A stretch of 64,000 bases of DNA from Mannheimia sp. USDA-ARS-USMARC-1261 (GCF_000521605.1 NZ_CP006942.1:744001-808000); one strand, 5' to 3'; numbered from the stretch's first letter, positions 8,478-19,481 are shown. Notes: generated by a model from the sequence alone, not told the origin. A program made the numbers and translations.

Positions 8478-11400
8478 ATGTCTGATTGTCGTTTCGTCCA
8501 TTTAAAAGTTCACAGTGATTTCTCAATGATTAATGGTTTAGCCAAAGTGAAGCCTTTAGTCAAAGCGGCAGTTGCCAATAATATGGTGGCGATGGGGCTA
8601 ACCGATTTCACCAACTTCTGCGGCTTGGTGAAATTTTATGGCGAGGCATTAGGAGCGGGCATTAAGCCAATTATCGGTGCTGATGTATATGTTAAATCGG
8701 ATACTGGTAGTGATGATTATTTTGAGCTAACGCTATTAGCTAAAAACAATAAAGGATACCACAATATTACCCAAATTCTCTCCAAAGCCTATCAACAAGG
8801 CTACATTGAATTTCCAATGGTAGAGAGAGAATGGCTGGCTGAGCTGAATGAAGGCATTATTGTGCTTTCAGGCGGACGAATGGGCGATGTGGGTAAAGCC
8901 TTACTTAAAGAAAATCTATCGGAAGCTGCTGAGAAACTCGCTTTTTATCAACAATATTACCCAAATCATTTTTATATGTCGGTTTGCCGCACAGGGCGGG
9001 CAGACGAAGAACGCTACATTAAACAAGCGGTCGAATTTTCCCAAAAAAATGCAATTCCTTTAGTGGCGGTGAATGATGTTGTTTTCTTAAAAGAAGATGA
9101 CTTTGATGCTCACGAAATCCGCGTGGCAATTCACGACAGCTATACTTTAGATGATCCGAAACGCCCGAAAAAATATTCTCCAAAGCAATATTTCCGCTCA
9201 GAAGAGGAAATGTGCAAGCTATTTGCGGACTTGCCGAGTGCCTTAGCTAATACGGTAGAAATTGCAAAACGCTGCTCGGTTACAGTGCGTTTAGGCGAAT
9301 ATTTCCTGCCAAATTTCCCGACAGGCGATCTTTCAACCAAAGATTTTTTAGTGAAAAAATCAAGAGAAGGTTTAGAAGAACGCCTTGAGTTTTTATTTCC
9401 TGACCCTGAGGACAGGGCTAACAAGCGGTCAGTTTATGACGAAAGATTGCAAGTTGAATTAGATGTAATTAACCAAATGGGCTTTCCGGGCTATTTCCTG
9501 ATCGTGATGGAATTTATTCAATGGTCGAAGGATAACGATATTCCGGTTGGTCCGGGACGTGGTTCGGGAGCGGGTTCGTTGGTGGCTTATGCACTTAAAA
9601 TTACCGATTTAGATCCGCTGGAATTTGACTTACTTTTTGAACGTTTTTTAAACCCTGAGCGGGTTTCAATGCCCGATTTTGATGTCGATTTCTGTATGGA
9701 TGGGCGAGATCGGGTAATTGAACACGTGGCAGAAACTTACGGTCGCCAAGCGGTATCGCAAATTATTACCTTCGGAACGATGGCGGCAAAAGCGGTAATT
9801 CGTGATGTGGGGCGTGTGCTTGGACATCCTTATAGCTTTGTGGACAGAATTTCCAAGCTGATTCCGCCCGATCCGGGAATGACGTTGGAAAAAGCTTTCG
9901 CTGCCGAGCCAAAATTACCTGAGCTCTATGAAGCCGATGAGGAAGTGAAAGATCTGATCGATATGGCTCGCAAGCTCGAAGGCGTAACCCGAAATGCAGG
10001 TAAGCACGCAGGGGGCGTGGTAATTGCTCCTACTGCGATCACCGATTTTTCGCCACTTTATTGTGATAGTGAAGGCTTACACCCTGTTACCCATTTTGAT
10101 AAAAATGATGTGGAATATGCCGGCTTAGTAAAATTTGACTTCTTAGGCTTAAGGACTCTAACCATCATCAAATGGGCATTAGAGATGGTGAATGCTAGCC
10201 TTGAACGAGAAGGGAAAGAACCGGTTCGCATAGAAAGTATTCCGCTTGATGATAAAAAATCTTTTGATCTGCTATTAGCGGCAAAAACCACGGCGGTGTT
10301 CCAGCTTGAAAGCCGTGGAATGAAAGATCTGATTTCTCGTCTAAAACCGGACTGTTTTGAAGATATTATCGCTTTGGTGGCATTATTCCGCCCGGGTCCG
10401 CTGGAGTCGGGAATGGTGCAGAACTTTATCGACCGTAAACACGGCAAGGAAGAAGTGTCTTACCCTGATCCACAATATCAGCACGAATGCTTAAAACCTA
10501 TTTTAGAGCCAACCTATGGCGTCATTGTTTACCAAGAGCAGGTAATGCAGATTGCCCAAGAGCTTGCCGGTTATACGCTGGGTGGGGCGGATTTGCTTCG
10601 CCGTGCGATGGGTAAGAAAAAGCCGGAAGAAATGGCTGCTCAACGTGAAGTCTTTGAAAAAGGGGCGGAATCAAAAGGGATTGACGGTAAACTCGCAGGG
10701 GCAATTTTTGACTTAGTGGAAAAATTCGCCGGCTATGGTTTTAACAAATCACACTCAGCAGCTTATGCGTTGGTGTCTTACCAAACCCTTTGGCTCAAAG
10801 CCCATTATCCGGCAGAATTTATGGCGGCGGTAATGACTTCAGAGATGGACAATACCGATAAAATCGTTGGCTTTTATGATGAATGTATCAATATGGGCTT
10901 AACGGTTGTACCACCTGATGTGAATAGCGGAAAACACCGTTTCAGCGTAAACGAAAAAGGCGAAATTGTTTACGGCTTAGGGGCAATTAAAGGAGTGGGT
11001 GAAGGTCCGATTGAGGCGATTTTGGAGGCTCGCAATCAAGGTGGGCGTTTTACCGATCTGTTTGATTTAACTGCCCGTGTCGATCTGAAAAAAATTAACC
11101 GTCGCACCTTTGAAAGTCTGATTATGTCCGGAGCGTTTGATAAATTAGGTCCGCATCGTGCAGCTTTAATGAAAAATTTAGAAGATGCATTAAAAGCCTC
11201 GGATCAGCACAGCAAAATGGAAGAGCTTGGACAGAGTGATATGTTCGGCGTGCTGACTGAAACACCTGAAGAGGTGCAAAATGCTTATGCGAACACACCG
11301 AAATGGTCGGAACAAACGATTTTAGACGGGGAGAGGGCGACGTTAGGGCTTTATTTAAGCGGGCATCCAATTGGCAGGTTCTTAAAAGAGCTATCGCACT

Positions 11401-11954
11401 ATGCCCCAAATAGGCTTAATGAGCTACAACCGACTTTCAGAGGGCAGATGACAACCGTTTCGGGGATTGTGATGGCATCACGGGTAGCTGTAACGAAACG
11501 GGGAAGCCGTATCGGCATTGCGACTATTGAAGACCGTTCGGGTAAACTCGATATCACACTTTTCTCTGAAGCATTAGAAAACTTTGGGCATTTAATGCAA
11601 CAAGATCAAATCATTGTGGCAACAGGTTCGGTGCAGTTTGATGATTTCAGTGGCGGATTAAAAATGTCTGCAAGAGAGGTATTTTCTCTTGATGAAGCAC
11701 GTAGTCGATTTGCTAAAAGTTTGGCATTGGCAATCAACAAAGAACAGCTTTCTGCAAATTTTATCAAAAAAATGACCGCTATTATTGCACCTCACAAGGA
11801 AGGTACATTGCCACTACACTTCTATTACCAAAGTCCGGAAGGGCGTGTGTTACTAAAAGGTGGCGTGGAATGGCGAGTAACGCCGAACGAGCAGATGTTC
11901 TCGGAACTAAAAGAGTTACTGGGGGAAAATTCAGTTGAATTAGAATTTGAATAA
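8478..11954 (+). CDS. dnaE: DNA polymerase III alpha subunit
   Basis: The 1158-residue replicative polymerase (E. coli: 1160) begins with the PHP domain ([16 protein letters not shown]). The catalytic acidic motif [14 protein letters not shown] lies near residues 398-411 and the third aspartate is in KFDFLGLRT near 553. A helix-hairpin-helix region follows, then the clamp-binding motif SDMFG near 918 and an OB fold (VSGIVMASR, then [12 protein letters not shown]). It is the catalytic subunit of the replisome and binds the beta clamp, tau and epsilon. It is flanked by terminators and appears to be a single-gene unit. Confidence 0.98.
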   Translation: MSDCRFVHLKVHSDFSMINGLAKVKPLVKAAVANNMVAMGLTDFTNFCGLVKFYGEALGAGIKPIIGADVYVKSDTGSDDYFELTLLAKNNKGYHNITQILSKAYQQGYIEFPMVEREWLAELNEGIIVLSGGRMGDVGKALLKENLSEAAEKLAFYQQYYPNHFYMSVCRTGRADEERYIKQAVEFSQKNAIPLVAVNDVVFLKEDDFDAHEIRVAIHDSYTLDDPKRPKKYSPKQYFRSEEEMCKLFADLPSALANTVEIAKRCSVTVRLGEYFLPNFPTGDLSTKDFLVKKSREGLEERLEFLFPDPEDRANKRSVYDERLQVELDVINQMGFPGYFLIVMEFIQWSKDNDIPVGPGRGSGAGSLVAYALKITDLDPLEFDLLFERFLNPERVSMPDFDVDFCMDGRDRVIEHVAETYGRQAVSQIITFGTMAAKAVIRDVGRVLGHPYSFVDRISKLIPPDPGMTLEKAFAAEPKLPELYEADEEVKDLIDMARKLEGVTRNAGKHAGGVVIAPTAITDFSPLYCDSEGLHPVTHFDKNDVEYAGLVKFDFLGLRTLTIIKWALEMVNASLEREGKEPVRIESIPLDDKKSFDLLLAAKTTAVFQLESRGMKDLISRLKPDCFEDIIALVALFRPGPLESGMVQNFIDRKHGKEEVSYPDPQYQHECLKPILEPTYGVIVYQEQVMQIAQELAGYTLGGADLLRRAMGKKKPEEMAAQREVFEKGAESKGIDGKLAGAIFDLVEKFAGYGFNKSHSAAYALVSYQTLWLKAHYPAEFMAAVMTSEMDNTDKIVGFYDECINMGLTVVPPDVNSGKHRFSVNEKGEIVYGLGAIKGVGEGPIEAILEARNQGGRFTDLFDLTARVDLKKINRRTFESLIMSGAFDKLGPHRAALMKNLEDALKASDQHSKMEELGQSDMFGVLTETPEEVQNAYANTPKWSEQTILDGERATLGLYLSGHPIGRFLKELSHYAPNRLNELQPTFRGQMTTVSGIVMASRVAVTKRGSRIGIATIEDRSGKLDITLFSEALENFGHLMQQDQIIVATGSVQFDDFSGGLKMSAREVFSLDEARSRFAKSLALAINKEQLSANFIKKMTAIIAPHKEGTLPLHFYYQSPEGRVLLKGGVEWRVTPNEQMFSELKELLGENSVELEFE

Positions 11955-11956
11955 AG

Positions 11957-11988
11957 AATAAAGGGTAAGTTTTAACTTACCCTTTATT
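11957..11988. terminator. Bidirectional terminator between dnaE and the cytochrome b562 gene
   Basis: AATAAAGGGTAAGTT (11957-11971) pairs with its complement (11974-11988). A/T tails on both sides serve the two convergent genes. Confidence 0.8.
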
Positions 11989-11994
11989 TTGCGA

Positions 11995-12366
11995 TTATTT
12001 ATATTTTTTGTGATATTCACGTTTAAGAATTTCAAGCTCTGAAATCATCATTTTTGCTTCTTGCAAATCGCCGGCTTGAGCTTTTTTATCCGCTTCTTTT
12101 ACGACATCAATTAATTTCTGAATGCCCGCTTGGTAATCTTCTTCAGCAGCTTTATCGCCCTCTACACTATTTGGAAAAATAGCTTTGGTTTTCTCAGTAA
12201 TTTCAACAAAATTTTTCGCAGCTTGTTGAAATTCTTCTGCCGAATTAGCTCTAACTAATTTATTGGCGTTCATATTCATTTGCATCATTTCCATTTTGAT
12301 GCTTTGTGCATTACTTAATGCTGAAAAGGCGAATAATGTTGTTGCTAAAAGTAGTTTAAGTTTCAT
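11995..12366 (-). CDS. cybC: Cytochrome b562 family periplasmic protein
   Basis: The 123-residue protein has a clear signal peptide (MKLKLLLATTLFAFSALSNA) and a mature four-helix-bundle-like sequence of about 103 residues, close to E. coli cytochrome b562 (106). A methionine-rich first helix (MEMMQMNMNANKLVRA) can supply the Met haem ligand, and the C-terminal REYHKKYK matches the family's conserved histidine-ligand end (AYHQKYR in E. coli). There is no CXXCH, so haem would be bound non-covalently. Its physiological partner is not known. Whether all three early methionines bind haem or some bind metal cannot be told from sequence. Confidence 0.8.
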   Translation of the reverse strand: MKLKLLLATTLFAFSALSNAQSIKMEMMQMNMNANKLVRANSAEEFQQAAKNFVEITEKTKAIFPNSVEGDKAAEEDYQAGIQKLIDVVKEADKKAQAGDLQEAKMMISELEILKREYHKKYK

Positions 12367-12495
12367 AGTTTCCCCACATAAAAAAGCAGATTGTAATAGA
12401 TTGACTTGCCAATATGCAAGATTTCTTGGAAAATAGACCGCTTACGCTTTCCTTTGGTGGAAAGCCCTGACTTGTTATCAGAAAAGAGATTACTT

Positions 12496-13875
12496 ATGAC
12501 TTTAAAATATGCCAAACCTGAGTTGCTTTCGCCTGCAGGTTCTTTAAAAAATATGCGTTATGCTTTTGCCTACGGGGCAGATGCGATTTACGCCGGACAG
12601 CCACGCTATAGCTTGCGTGTGCGTAACAATGAATTCAACCACGAAAATTTAAAAATTGCGATTGATGAAGCCCACGTTCTCGGCAAAAAATTCTATGTGG
12701 TGGTGAATATCGCACCGCACAACTCAAAACTTAAAACCTTCATTAAAGATTTAAAAGTGGTTGTGGATATGAAACCGGATGCACTGATTATGTCAGATCC
12801 GGGTTTGATTATGTTGGTACGTGAGAATTTCCCTGAAATGGATATTCACCTTTCCGTTCAGGCGAATGCGGTAAACTGGGCAACGGTGAGGTTTTGGCAT
12901 CAAATGGGCTTAACTCGCGTGATCTTATCTCGTGAATTATCGCTTGAAGAGATTGAAGAAATCCGCCAACAAGTGCCGGAAATGGAACTTGAGATCTTCG
13001 TTCACGGTGCTTTGTGTATGGCGTATTCAGGTCGTTGCTTGCTTTCAGGTTACATCAATAAACGAGATCCAAACCAAGGCACTTGCACCAATGCTTGCCG
13101 TTGGGAATACAAAATGGAAGAGGGCAAAGTCGATGAAGTCGGACAAATTGTACCGAAATACGAGCCTGAAATTGAGATCAAGAATGTTGCCCCAACCTTA
13201 GGCAGCGGCGAGGCAACCGATAAAGTGTTCCTTTACACCGAATCACAACGTCCTGACGAGCAAATGACTGCCTTTGAAGATGAGCACGGCACTTATTTTA
13301 TGAACTCGAAAGATTTGCGTGCGGTGCAACACGTGGAACGTTTAACCCAAATGGGCGTACATTCTCTGAAAATTGAAGGTAGAACGAAATCCTTCTACTA
13401 CTGTGCGAGAACCGCCCAAGTTTACCGTAAAGCGATTGATGATGCCGCAGCCGGTAAGCCGTTTGATGAATCTTTATTAGATACCTTAGAAAGTTTGGCT
13501 CACCGTGGTTATACGGAAGGCTTTTTACGTCGCCACACGCACGATGAATATCAAAATTATGAATACGGCTATTCGATTTCCGAACGCCAACAGTTTGTGG
13601 GGGAATTTACCGGTAAACGCAATGAGCAAGGAATGGCGGAAGTTGCCGTTAAAAATAAATTCTTAGTCGGTGATTCGGTAGAAATGATGACGCCAAAAGG
13701 CAACATCGTGTTCAAAATTGAACGTATGCTAAACCGCAAAAACGAAAGCGTAGAAGCCGCCTTAGGGGACGGACACTTTGTTTTTTTAGATGTGCCACAA
13801 GACATTGAGTTGGATTTTGCCCTTTTAATGCGTAACTTAGTAAATGCAAATACTCGCAATCCGCATCAAGCTTAA
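12496..13875 (+). CDS. trhP: tRNA uridine 5-hydroxylation protein TrhP (U32 family)
   Basis: The 459-residue protein matches YegQ/TrhP (E. coli 453). It belongs to the peptidase U32 family but acts in prephenate-dependent 5-hydroxylation of U34 in tRNA. The U32 signature is plain: EIFVHGALCMAYSGRCLLSG followed by GTCTNACRW. These give four cysteines thought to hold a metal or Fe-S centre. I chose ATG 12496 (MTLKYAKPELLSPAG) because family homology starts there. The frame is open to 12406, but that stretch includes an uptake-signal-like sequence and is not family-like. The larger paralogue RlhA is excluded by length. Confidence 0.9.
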   Translation: MTLKYAKPELLSPAGSLKNMRYAFAYGADAIYAGQPRYSLRVRNNEFNHENLKIAIDEAHVLGKKFYVVVNIAPHNSKLKTFIKDLKVVVDMKPDALIMSDPGLIMLVRENFPEMDIHLSVQANAVNWATVRFWHQMGLTRVILSRELSLEEIEEIRQQVPEMELEIFVHGALCMAYSGRCLLSGYINKRDPNQGTCTNACRWEYKMEEGKVDEVGQIVPKYEPEIEIKNVAPTLGSGEATDKVFLYTESQRPDEQMTAFEDEHGTYFMNSKDLRAVQHVERLTQMGVHSLKIEGRTKSFYYCARTAQVYRKAIDDAAAGKPFDESLLDTLESLAHRGYTEGFLRRHTHDEYQNYEYGYSISERQQFVGEFTGKRNEQGMAEVAVKNKFLVGDSVEMMTPKGNIVFKIERMLNRKNESVEAALGDGHFVFLDVPQDIELDFALLMRNLVNANTRNPHQA

Positions 13876-13892
13876 TTTCGTTTAAAATAATG

Positions 13893-13930
13893 TAAACCAC
13901 GAAATCCAAACTATTTCGTGGTTTATTTTT
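13893..13930 (+). terminator. Terminator after trhP
   Basis: TAAACCACGAAAT pairs with ATTTCGTGGTTTA (13893-13905, 13913-13925), followed by TTTTT. Confidence 0.85.
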
Positions 13931-13990
13931 AGGTATAATAAGACTGATTGGTAAAAAATTAGAAAAAAAGACCGCTTGTAAGGAAAATAA

Positions 13991-15271
13991 ATGCTCCGTT
14001 TACTCTATATTTGTCTAAGTTATTTATTACAACCCGTTGTACTTTTTCTAATGTGGTACAAAGGGCGTAAGCAGCCTGCCTACCGCAAACGTTTATGGGA
14101 ACGTTATGGCGTATATGACGAAGCCGAAAAACCAAAAGCTAAAGGTGTGGTTATTCACGCAGCCTCTGTAGGTGAAGTGATTGCAGCAACACCGCTAATC
14201 AAAGCGATTGGAAAACAGTATCCTGATTTACCGCTTATTGTTACAACGGTTACACCGACAGGATCGGATCGTGTAATGTCAGCTTTTGGTAATTCTGTCT
14301 CGCATTTTTATTTACCTTATGATCTACCTGACGCTATAGAGCGTTTTCTGAATTTTGTTGATCCTAAATTAATTATTGTGATCGAAACGGAGATTTGGCC
14401 AAATTTAATCCGTAAAGTGGAGATGCGAAATATTCCATTTGTCATTGCGAATGCCAGACTTTCACCTCGCTCAGCCAAACGTTATGGTTGGATTAAAGGC
14501 AGTATGAAGGATATGCTCAATCAAATTTCGCTCATTTTGGCACAAGATGAAGTGAGCAAAGATCGCTATTTGGCACTAGGCTATAATCCTGCCAAAATGG
14601 TAAATACAGGCAACCTTAAATTTGATTTGGAAATTACGCCGGAGCTACACAAAAGCGTGCTAGAAACAAAGTCAGCTCTGAATTTGCAGGCAAGACCAAT
14701 TTGGATTGCAGGCAGCACGCACGAAGGTGAAGAAAAATTGATTTTAGAAGCCCATCAAATTTTATTGAATAAGTATCCTGATTTAGTGCTGATTTTAGTG
14801 CCGAGACATCCGGAGCGTTTTAAGTTAGTCGAGCTTTTGGTTAAAAAATCAGGCTTAGATTATATAAAACGCTCAGAACATAAGGCATTAAATCAAGAAA
14901 CGAAGGTGTTACTAGGCGATACAATGGGCGAAATGATGTTACTATACGGGCTTTCTGATATTGCTTTTGTGGGTGGTAGTTTAGTTAAACACGGCGGACA
15001 TAATCCTCTTGAGCCAATCGCTTTTAACATACCGGTTATTTCAGGGTTATTTACCTACAATTTTCCGGAAGTATTTGAAAAACTAAGAGAAGTTAAAGGT
15101 GTGATTGAGGTTGAAAGTTCTGCTAAAGCCTTAGCTGAAAGTATCGAATTATTATTAACTCAACCACAAATAGGACAAGATATAGCCGCTTCAGGTTTTA
15201 GTGTCTTACAAGAAAATCAAGGAGCATTAAAACGCCATTTAGATTTGCTTGCTCCCTATATAATAGAATAG
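13991..15271 (+). CDS. waaA: 3-deoxy-D-manno-octulosonic acid transferase
   Basis: The 426-residue GT30 glycosyltransferase has an N-terminal membrane anchor (LLYICLSYLLQPVVLFLMW), the catalytic HAASVGEV segment near residue 54 and a C-terminal GT-B half (GGHNPLEP). It transfers Kdo from CMP-Kdo to lipid IVA. In characterised Pasteurellaceae the enzyme adds a single Kdo, which KdkA then phosphorylates; a kdkA gene is present at 42.4 kb, which fits. It is ten bases upstream of coaD, the same pair as in E. coli. An uptake signal (ACCGCTTGT) lies just before the ribosome site. Confidence 0.95.
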   Translation: MLRLLYICLSYLLQPVVLFLMWYKGRKQPAYRKRLWERYGVYDEAEKPKAKGVVIHAASVGEVIAATPLIKAIGKQYPDLPLIVTTVTPTGSDRVMSAFGNSVSHFYLPYDLPDAIERFLNFVDPKLIIVIETEIWPNLIRKVEMRNIPFVIANARLSPRSAKRYGWIKGSMKDMLNQISLILAQDEVSKDRYLALGYNPAKMVNTGNLKFDLEITPELHKSVLETKSALNLQARPIWIAGSTHEGEEKLILEAHQILLNKYPDLVLILVPRHPERFKLVELLVKKSGLDYIKRSEHKALNQETKVLLGDTMGEMMLLYGLSDIAFVGGSLVKHGGHNPLEPIAFNIPVISGLFTYNFPEVFEKLREVKGVIEVESSAKALAESIELLLTQPQIGQDIAASGFSVLQENQGALKRHLDLLAPYIIE

Positions 15272-15280
15272 AGAAATAAA

Positions 15281-15757
15281 ATGAGCTATAACGTAATTTA
15301 TGCAGGGACTTTTGACCCTATTACCAACGGGCATTTAGATATTATTTGTAAGGCTTCAATGCTCTTTGGAAAAGTGATTGTTGCGGTGGCTAAAAATCCA
15401 AGTAAGCAACCGCTTTTCGAGTTAGAAGAGCGTGTTGAATTAGTGAAAAAAAGTTGTGCAGAGCTTGATAATATTGAAGTGATTGGTTTTAGTGGTTTAC
15501 TGGCGGATTTTGCTAAAGAGCAGAATGCGAAGGTGCTTATTCGTGGCATTCGTGGTGCAGACGATATTGACTATGAAATTCAACTTGCTCAACTAAATCA
15601 AAAGTTATTGGGCGATTTAGAAACGATCTTCTTTCCGCCTTCAGTGGAGTGGCGTTATCTTTCTTCTACAATGGTGAGAGAGATTTACCGCCACAATGGT
15701 GATGTGAGCCAATTTGTACCACAAGCGGTCAAAAATGCCCTAAAATTTGCAAAATAA
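15281..15757 (+). CDS. coaD: Phosphopantetheine adenylyltransferase
   Basis: The 158-residue cytoplasmic enzyme is standard length for bacterial PPAT. The nucleotidyltransferase motif [13 protein letters not shown] is at the N-terminus and SSTMVRE near the C-terminus. It adenylates 4'-phosphopantetheine to dephospho-CoA, the fourth step of CoA synthesis. It probably shares a transcript with waaA. An uptake signal falls in the last codons (QAVKN). Confidence 0.97.
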   Translation: MSYNVIYAGTFDPITNGHLDIICKASMLFGKVIVAVAKNPSKQPLFELEERVELVKKSCAELDNIEVIGFSGLLADFAKEQNAKVLIRGIRGADDIDYEIQLAQLNQKLLGDLETIFFPPSVEWRYLSSTMVREIYRHNGDVSQFVPQAVKNALKFAK

Positions 15758-15780
15758 TTGAGTAATAAAAAGGAAATACA

Positions 15781-16335
15781 ATGAGCCAAGATGCACAAAA
15801 TCTGATTTGGATCGATCTTGAAATGACAGGTTTAGATCCGGAAAAAGAACGCATTATCGAAATTGCAACTATCGTAACCGATAAAGATCTGAATATTTTA
15901 GCGGAAGGTCCGGTTTTGGCGGTTCATCAATCTGATGAATTATTAGGAAAAATGAGTGATTGGTGTGTGAAAACCCATACGGCAAACGGCTTAATTGAGC
16001 GAGTGAAAGCGAGTAAACTCACTGAGCGTGCGGCAGAATTACAAACTATTGATTTCTTAAAGCGTTGGGTGCCAAAAGGAAGTTCGCCAATTTGTGGCAA
16101 CAGTATTGCACAGGATAAACGTTTCCTTTATAAATATATGCCTGATTTAGCGGATTATTTCCACTATCGTCATTTAGATGTGAGTACCTTAAAAGAATTA
16201 GCAAGACGCTGGAAACCGGAAATATTGGATAAATTCAGTAAAGGGAATACTCATTTGGCATTGGACGATATTCGTGAATCTATCAATGAGTTGAAATTTT
16301 ATCGGGAACATTTTATTAATTTAGACGAAAAATAA
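15781..16335 (+). CDS. orn: Oligoribonuclease
   Basis: The 184-residue DEDDh 3'-5' exonuclease has all four motifs: [30 protein letters not shown], the [12 protein letters not shown] segment and [10 protein letters not shown]. It degrades two- to five-nucleotide RNAs, including pGpG from c-di-GMP turnover, and is usually essential. Its stop codon overlaps the tsaE start by one base (TAATG), indicating translational coupling. It starts 23 bases after coaD, so waaA-coaD-orn-tsaE-amiB may form one operon. Confidence 0.97.
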   Translation: MSQDAQNLIWIDLEMTGLDPEKERIIEIATIVTDKDLNILAEGPVLAVHQSDELLGKMSDWCVKTHTANGLIERVKASKLTERAAELQTIDFLKRWVPKGSSPICGNSIAQDKRFLYKYMPDLADYFHYRHLDVSTLKELARRWKPEILDKFSKGNTHLALDDIRESINELKFYREHFINLDEK

Positions 16336-16826
16336 TGGCTGATTTACTCTCTTTTTACTGCGAAGATGAAACTAAATTACTTGAATTTGGTCAATCATTC
16401 GCATTGGGGCTAAAAAACTATTTGTTGCAAGACAGCAACCGCTCTCTGGTTATTTACCTAAACGGCGAGTTAGGGGCAGGCAAAACGACCCTAACTCGTA
16501 GTATTGTAAGAGCATTTGGGCATCAAGGTAATGTGAAAAGCCCCACTTATACATTAGTTGAAGAGTATCATCTCGACCCTTTGAATATTTACCATTTTGA
16601 CTTATATCGCTTAGCTGACCCTGAAGAACTAGAATTTATGGGTATTCGTGATTATTTCAAATCACAAACATTGTGTTTGTTGGAATGGGCAAGCAAAGGC
16701 AAGGGAATGATTCCGGAAGCTGATTTTGTCATTCAAATTGATTATATGAATGAAGGACGACAAATTACGGTTGTTCCGCAAAATCAACCGGCAACAGATA
16801 TTTTAGTAAATTTTAATCAAAAATAG
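16335..16826 (+). CDS. tsaE: tRNA t6A synthesis ATPase TsaE
   Basis: The 163-residue P-loop protein has [12 protein letters not shown] (Walker A) and the conserved [10 protein letters not shown] and [17 protein letters not shown] segments of the TsaE (YjeE) family. It is the ATPase partner of TsaB-TsaD in making threonylcarbamoyladenosine at position 37 of tRNA. TcdA, which modifies the product further, is also in this window (left edge). It is coupled to orn upstream, with amiB following 19 bases later. Confidence 0.95.
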   Translation: MADLLSFYCEDETKLLEFGQSFALGLKNYLLQDSNRSLVIYLNGELGAGKTTLTRSIVRAFGHQGNVKSPTYTLVEEYHLDPLNIYHFDLYRLADPEELEFMGIRDYFKSQTLCLLEWASKGKGMIPEADFVIQIDYMNEGRQITVVPQNQPATDILVNFNQK

Positions 16827-16845
16827 ACCGCTTGTAGGGAAGGTG

Positions 16846-18000
16846 ATGAAGAAGGTTATCCAATATATTGTTTTTAGTGCATTGAGTTTGTTAAGTTTTT
16901 CGAGTTTTGCTAAAACCATTGTGGCTATTGATGCCGGACACGGCGGAAAAGACCCAGGAGCTATCGGCAAAAACTTAGGCATTTTAGAAAAAAATGTTAC
17001 GCTTGCTATTTCCAAAGAGCTAAAAGCTTTATTAGATGCTGACCCAAACTTTAAAGCGGTGATGACACGTAATGGTGATTATTTTATCCAACTTCCGGAA
17101 CGGACGGAAATTGCTCGTAAACATCGTGCCGATCTATTAGTTTCTATTCACGCAGATTCTTCTCCAAGAGGGGATTCCTTAAAAGGGGCGTCTGTTTGGG
17201 TACTGTCAAACAGTCGTGCCAGTGATGAAATGGGGAAATGGCTAGAAGATCACGAAAAACAATCGGAATTGCTTGGTGGTGCGGGGGCAGTACTTGCCAG
17301 CAATAAAGAGCGTTACTTAAACCAAACGGTATTAGATTTGCAATTTTCACATTCTCAGCGTACAGGCTATGAGTTAGGGAAAAGTATTCTAAGCAAAATG
17401 GCTGGAATGACCTCATTGGCTAAATCCAGTCCACAACACGCGAGTTTAAGTGTGTTGCGTTCGCCTGATATTCCTTCTGTATTGGTTGAAACCGGTTTTT
17501 TATCTAACTCAACAGAGGAAGCAAAGCTTGCTAGTGCAAACTATCGCCGCCAATTAGCAAAAGCGATTTATCAAGGTTTAGTGGCTTATCGTTATAAAAA
17601 TGATGGAATAAGTTCAGCAAGCGTCAGTAAAAAAGCAGATAAGAACGATAAAAAAGAAGAAAAAGCAGATAAAACGGATACCAAGAAAGTAAAGGAAGAA
17701 GCTCAAAAAGAGACGAAGAAAGAGCAAAAGGCTAAATCGGATAAAAAGAAAGAAAGCGTAAAAGAAAAATCATCTAAAAACCAAGAACAAGAAAAAGCCA
17801 AAGAGTCAAAAAATAAGGAAGAAAAATCCTCTTCCCAAAAAGAGATTAAGACCTCGAATAATGGCTATCATATTGTTCAACAAGATGAAACGGTTTACTC
17901 CATTGCCAGAGCATACGGCACAACGCCACAAAAAATTAGTGAGCTGAATAATTTGAAAAATTATCAGATTACAGTGGGAAAAAAGTTAAAAGTGAAGTAA
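16846..18000 (+). CDS. amiB: N-acetylmuramoyl-L-alanine amidase with LysM domain (AmiB-type)
   Basis: The 384-residue exported enzyme has a signal peptide ([22 protein letters not shown]), an Amidase_3 catalytic domain ([21 protein letters not shown] and VETGFLSN supply zinc ligands and the catalytic Glu), a long Lys/Glu/Ser-rich low-complexity linker (about residues 256-340) and one C-terminal LysM repeat ([18 protein letters not shown]). It cleaves the stem peptide from MurNAc during daughter-cell separation, normally activated by EnvC/NlpD. I prefer ATG 16846 to GTG 16843 because the ribosome site GGGAAGG overlaps the latter. In E. coli mutL follows; here a terminator and an unrelated convergent gene follow. 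Confidence 0.93.
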   Translation: MKKVIQYIVFSALSLLSFSSFAKTIVAIDAGHGGKDPGAIGKNLGILEKNVTLAISKELKALLDADPNFKAVMTRNGDYFIQLPERTEIARKHRADLLVSIHADSSPRGDSLKGASVWVLSNSRASDEMGKWLEDHEKQSELLGGAGAVLASNKERYLNQTVLDLQFSHSQRTGYELGKSILSKMAGMTSLAKSSPQHASLSVLRSPDIPSVLVETGFLSNSTEEAKLASANYRRQLAKAIYQGLVAYRYKNDGISSASVSKKADKNDKKEEKADKTDTKKVKEEAQKETKKEQKAKSDKKKESVKEKSSKNQEQEKAKESKNKEEKSSSQKEIKTSNNGYHIVQQDETVYSIARAYGTTPQKISELNNLKNYQITVGKKLKVK

Positions 18001-18030
18001 ATTAACTTTTGCAAAAAATCCTAAAAAAAT

Positions 18031-18054
18031 GACCGCTTGTAAAAGCGGTCTTTT
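18031..18054. terminator. Terminator after amiB built on an uptake signal
   Basis: GACCGCTT / AAGCGGTC stem (18031-18038, 18043-18050), loop GTAA, then TTTTC. The left arm runs into the full ACCGCTTGT 9-mer. Confidence 0.8.
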
Positions 18055-18059
18055 CACGT

Positions 18060-19472
18060 TTAGCTTTCTGCTAATAGCGTTGGTAATTCAATCACTGCGT
18101 AGCCAAAAATCACAAGCAAGATAATTAAAATCATCTTTTCTGCGTTTGAAAGCGTTAATCTACCGTTGAATTTATAGTTAGAATAGAGATACAACAAAAT
18201 ACCCGGCACATAAAGCACAACCGAGAGCAGTAAATATTCTAAACCAGCGGCATATACAATCCATAAGCCATAAATTGATGCCATAAAGCCTGTGAGTTTA
18301 ATGTACCAAGCGGCATTGGTTTGAATAGCTAATTTGAATAAATACGCCCCGATTAAGAAATACGGAATTAAAATCATTGAAGTAGAAATCAATAATAGCG
18401 TGTTATAGCTTTGCTCAAATACAAAAACCAACACAAGGCAGAATTGCACTACAACACCCGTGAACCAAAGAGAGTTAATCGGCGTGCCGTTTTCATTCAA
18501 TTTATCTAAAATTTTAGGAAAAGCCCCATTTTTAGAACCACGATAAGGCACTTCAGCAGAGTACATTGTCCAGCTAATGTAAGAAGCAAGCACAGAAACA
18601 ATCAAACAGGCGGTGATGATTACTTTGCCTGTTGGTCCCATCATTGCATCAAGTAGTGGACCCATTGATGGATTTGCCATATTGGCAATGGTTTCACGAG
18701 GCAGAATACCGAGTGAGAGAATGGTAATTGCAACATAAAGTGCCAACGCAATTAAAATTCCTAATACCGTTGCCAAGCCTACGTCAGAACGTTTTTTAGC
18801 GTGAGCAGAAAGTACAGAAGCCCCTTCCACCCCGGTAAATACCCATAAGGTAATCAGCATCGTACTTTTTACTTGATCGCTTACGCTATTATTCAATGCG
18901 GTTGCTTTCACATCTGAATTAAATAAATCGACATCAAAATACCAAACGCCTAGCCCGATAAATAGAATAAGTGGAGCAACTTTCACAAAGGTTGCGATGA
19001 GGTTTACGAAAGCGGCTTCTTTAATCCCTCCTGCAATTAAAGCGTGAACCAGCCACACAATAATTGATGAGCCGATGAATGCAGCAAGGGTGTTGCCTTG
19101 CCCGAAAATCACCGTATTTTCACTATCGGTAAATACGCCTAAACCTTCAAAAGCAACGGTAAGATAGCCCACAATACCGATAGTGGCACATAACCAGTAA
19201 CCCCAAGCGGACATAAAACCCATCAACTCGCCGAAGCCTTCTCGTGCATAGGTGTAAATACCACCATCTAAATCAGGGCGAAGGCGGGAAATAAAGAAAA
19301 ATGATAAACCCAAAAAGATGATACCAACACCGGTAATCAGCCAACCAATGGTAATAGCTTCCGCACCTGCAACTTCCGCCATATTTTGCGGCAAGCTGAA
19401 AATGCCTGAGCCAATCATTGAGCTTAATACAAGTGCAGTAAGGGAAATTAATCCGATTTTTTTATTTGACAT
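18060..19472 (-). CDS. APC-family amino acid transporter (basic amino acid antiporter type)
   Basis: The 470-residue protein has about twelve hydrophobic segments and begins IGLISLTALVLSSMIGSGIF, the glycine-rich first helix typical of APC transporters of the basic amino acid/polyamine antiporter branch (ArcD/LysP-like antiporters). I cannot assign the substrate from sequence. It lies nine bases downstream of a homocysteine S-methyltransferase gene on the same strand, which resembles the E. coli mmuP-mmuM pairing, although MmuP is from a different APC branch. S-methylmethionine, methionine or a basic amino acid are candidates. Confidence 0.85.
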   Translation of the reverse strand: MSNKKIGLISLTALVLSSMIGSGIFSLPQNMAEVAGAEAITIGWLITGVGIIFLGLSFFFISRLRPDLDGGIYTYAREGFGELMGFMSAWGYWLCATIGIVGYLTVAFEGLGVFTDSENTVIFGQGNTLAAFIGSSIIVWLVHALIAGGIKEAAFVNLIATFVKVAPLILFIGLGVWYFDVDLFNSDVKATALNNSVSDQVKSTMLITLWVFTGVEGASVLSAHAKKRSDVGLATVLGILIALALYVAITILSLGILPRETIANMANPSMGPLLDAMMGPTGKVIITACLIVSVLASYISWTMYSAEVPYRGSKNGAFPKILDKLNENGTPINSLWFTGVVVQFCLVLVFVFEQSYNTLLLISTSMILIPYFLIGAYLFKLAIQTNAAWYIKLTGFMASIYGLWIVYAAGLEYLLLSVVLYVPGILLYLYSNYKFNGRLTLSNAEKMILIILLVIFGYAVIELPTLLAES

Positions 19473-19481
19473 TGCTATTCC

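Noticed and set aside
10058-10447. 129-codon minus-strand open frame opposite dnaE
   Set aside because: Shadow of conserved polymerase codons; no independent support.
12406-12495. N-terminal extension of trhP
   Set aside because: It is not family-like; the U32 protein starts at 12496.
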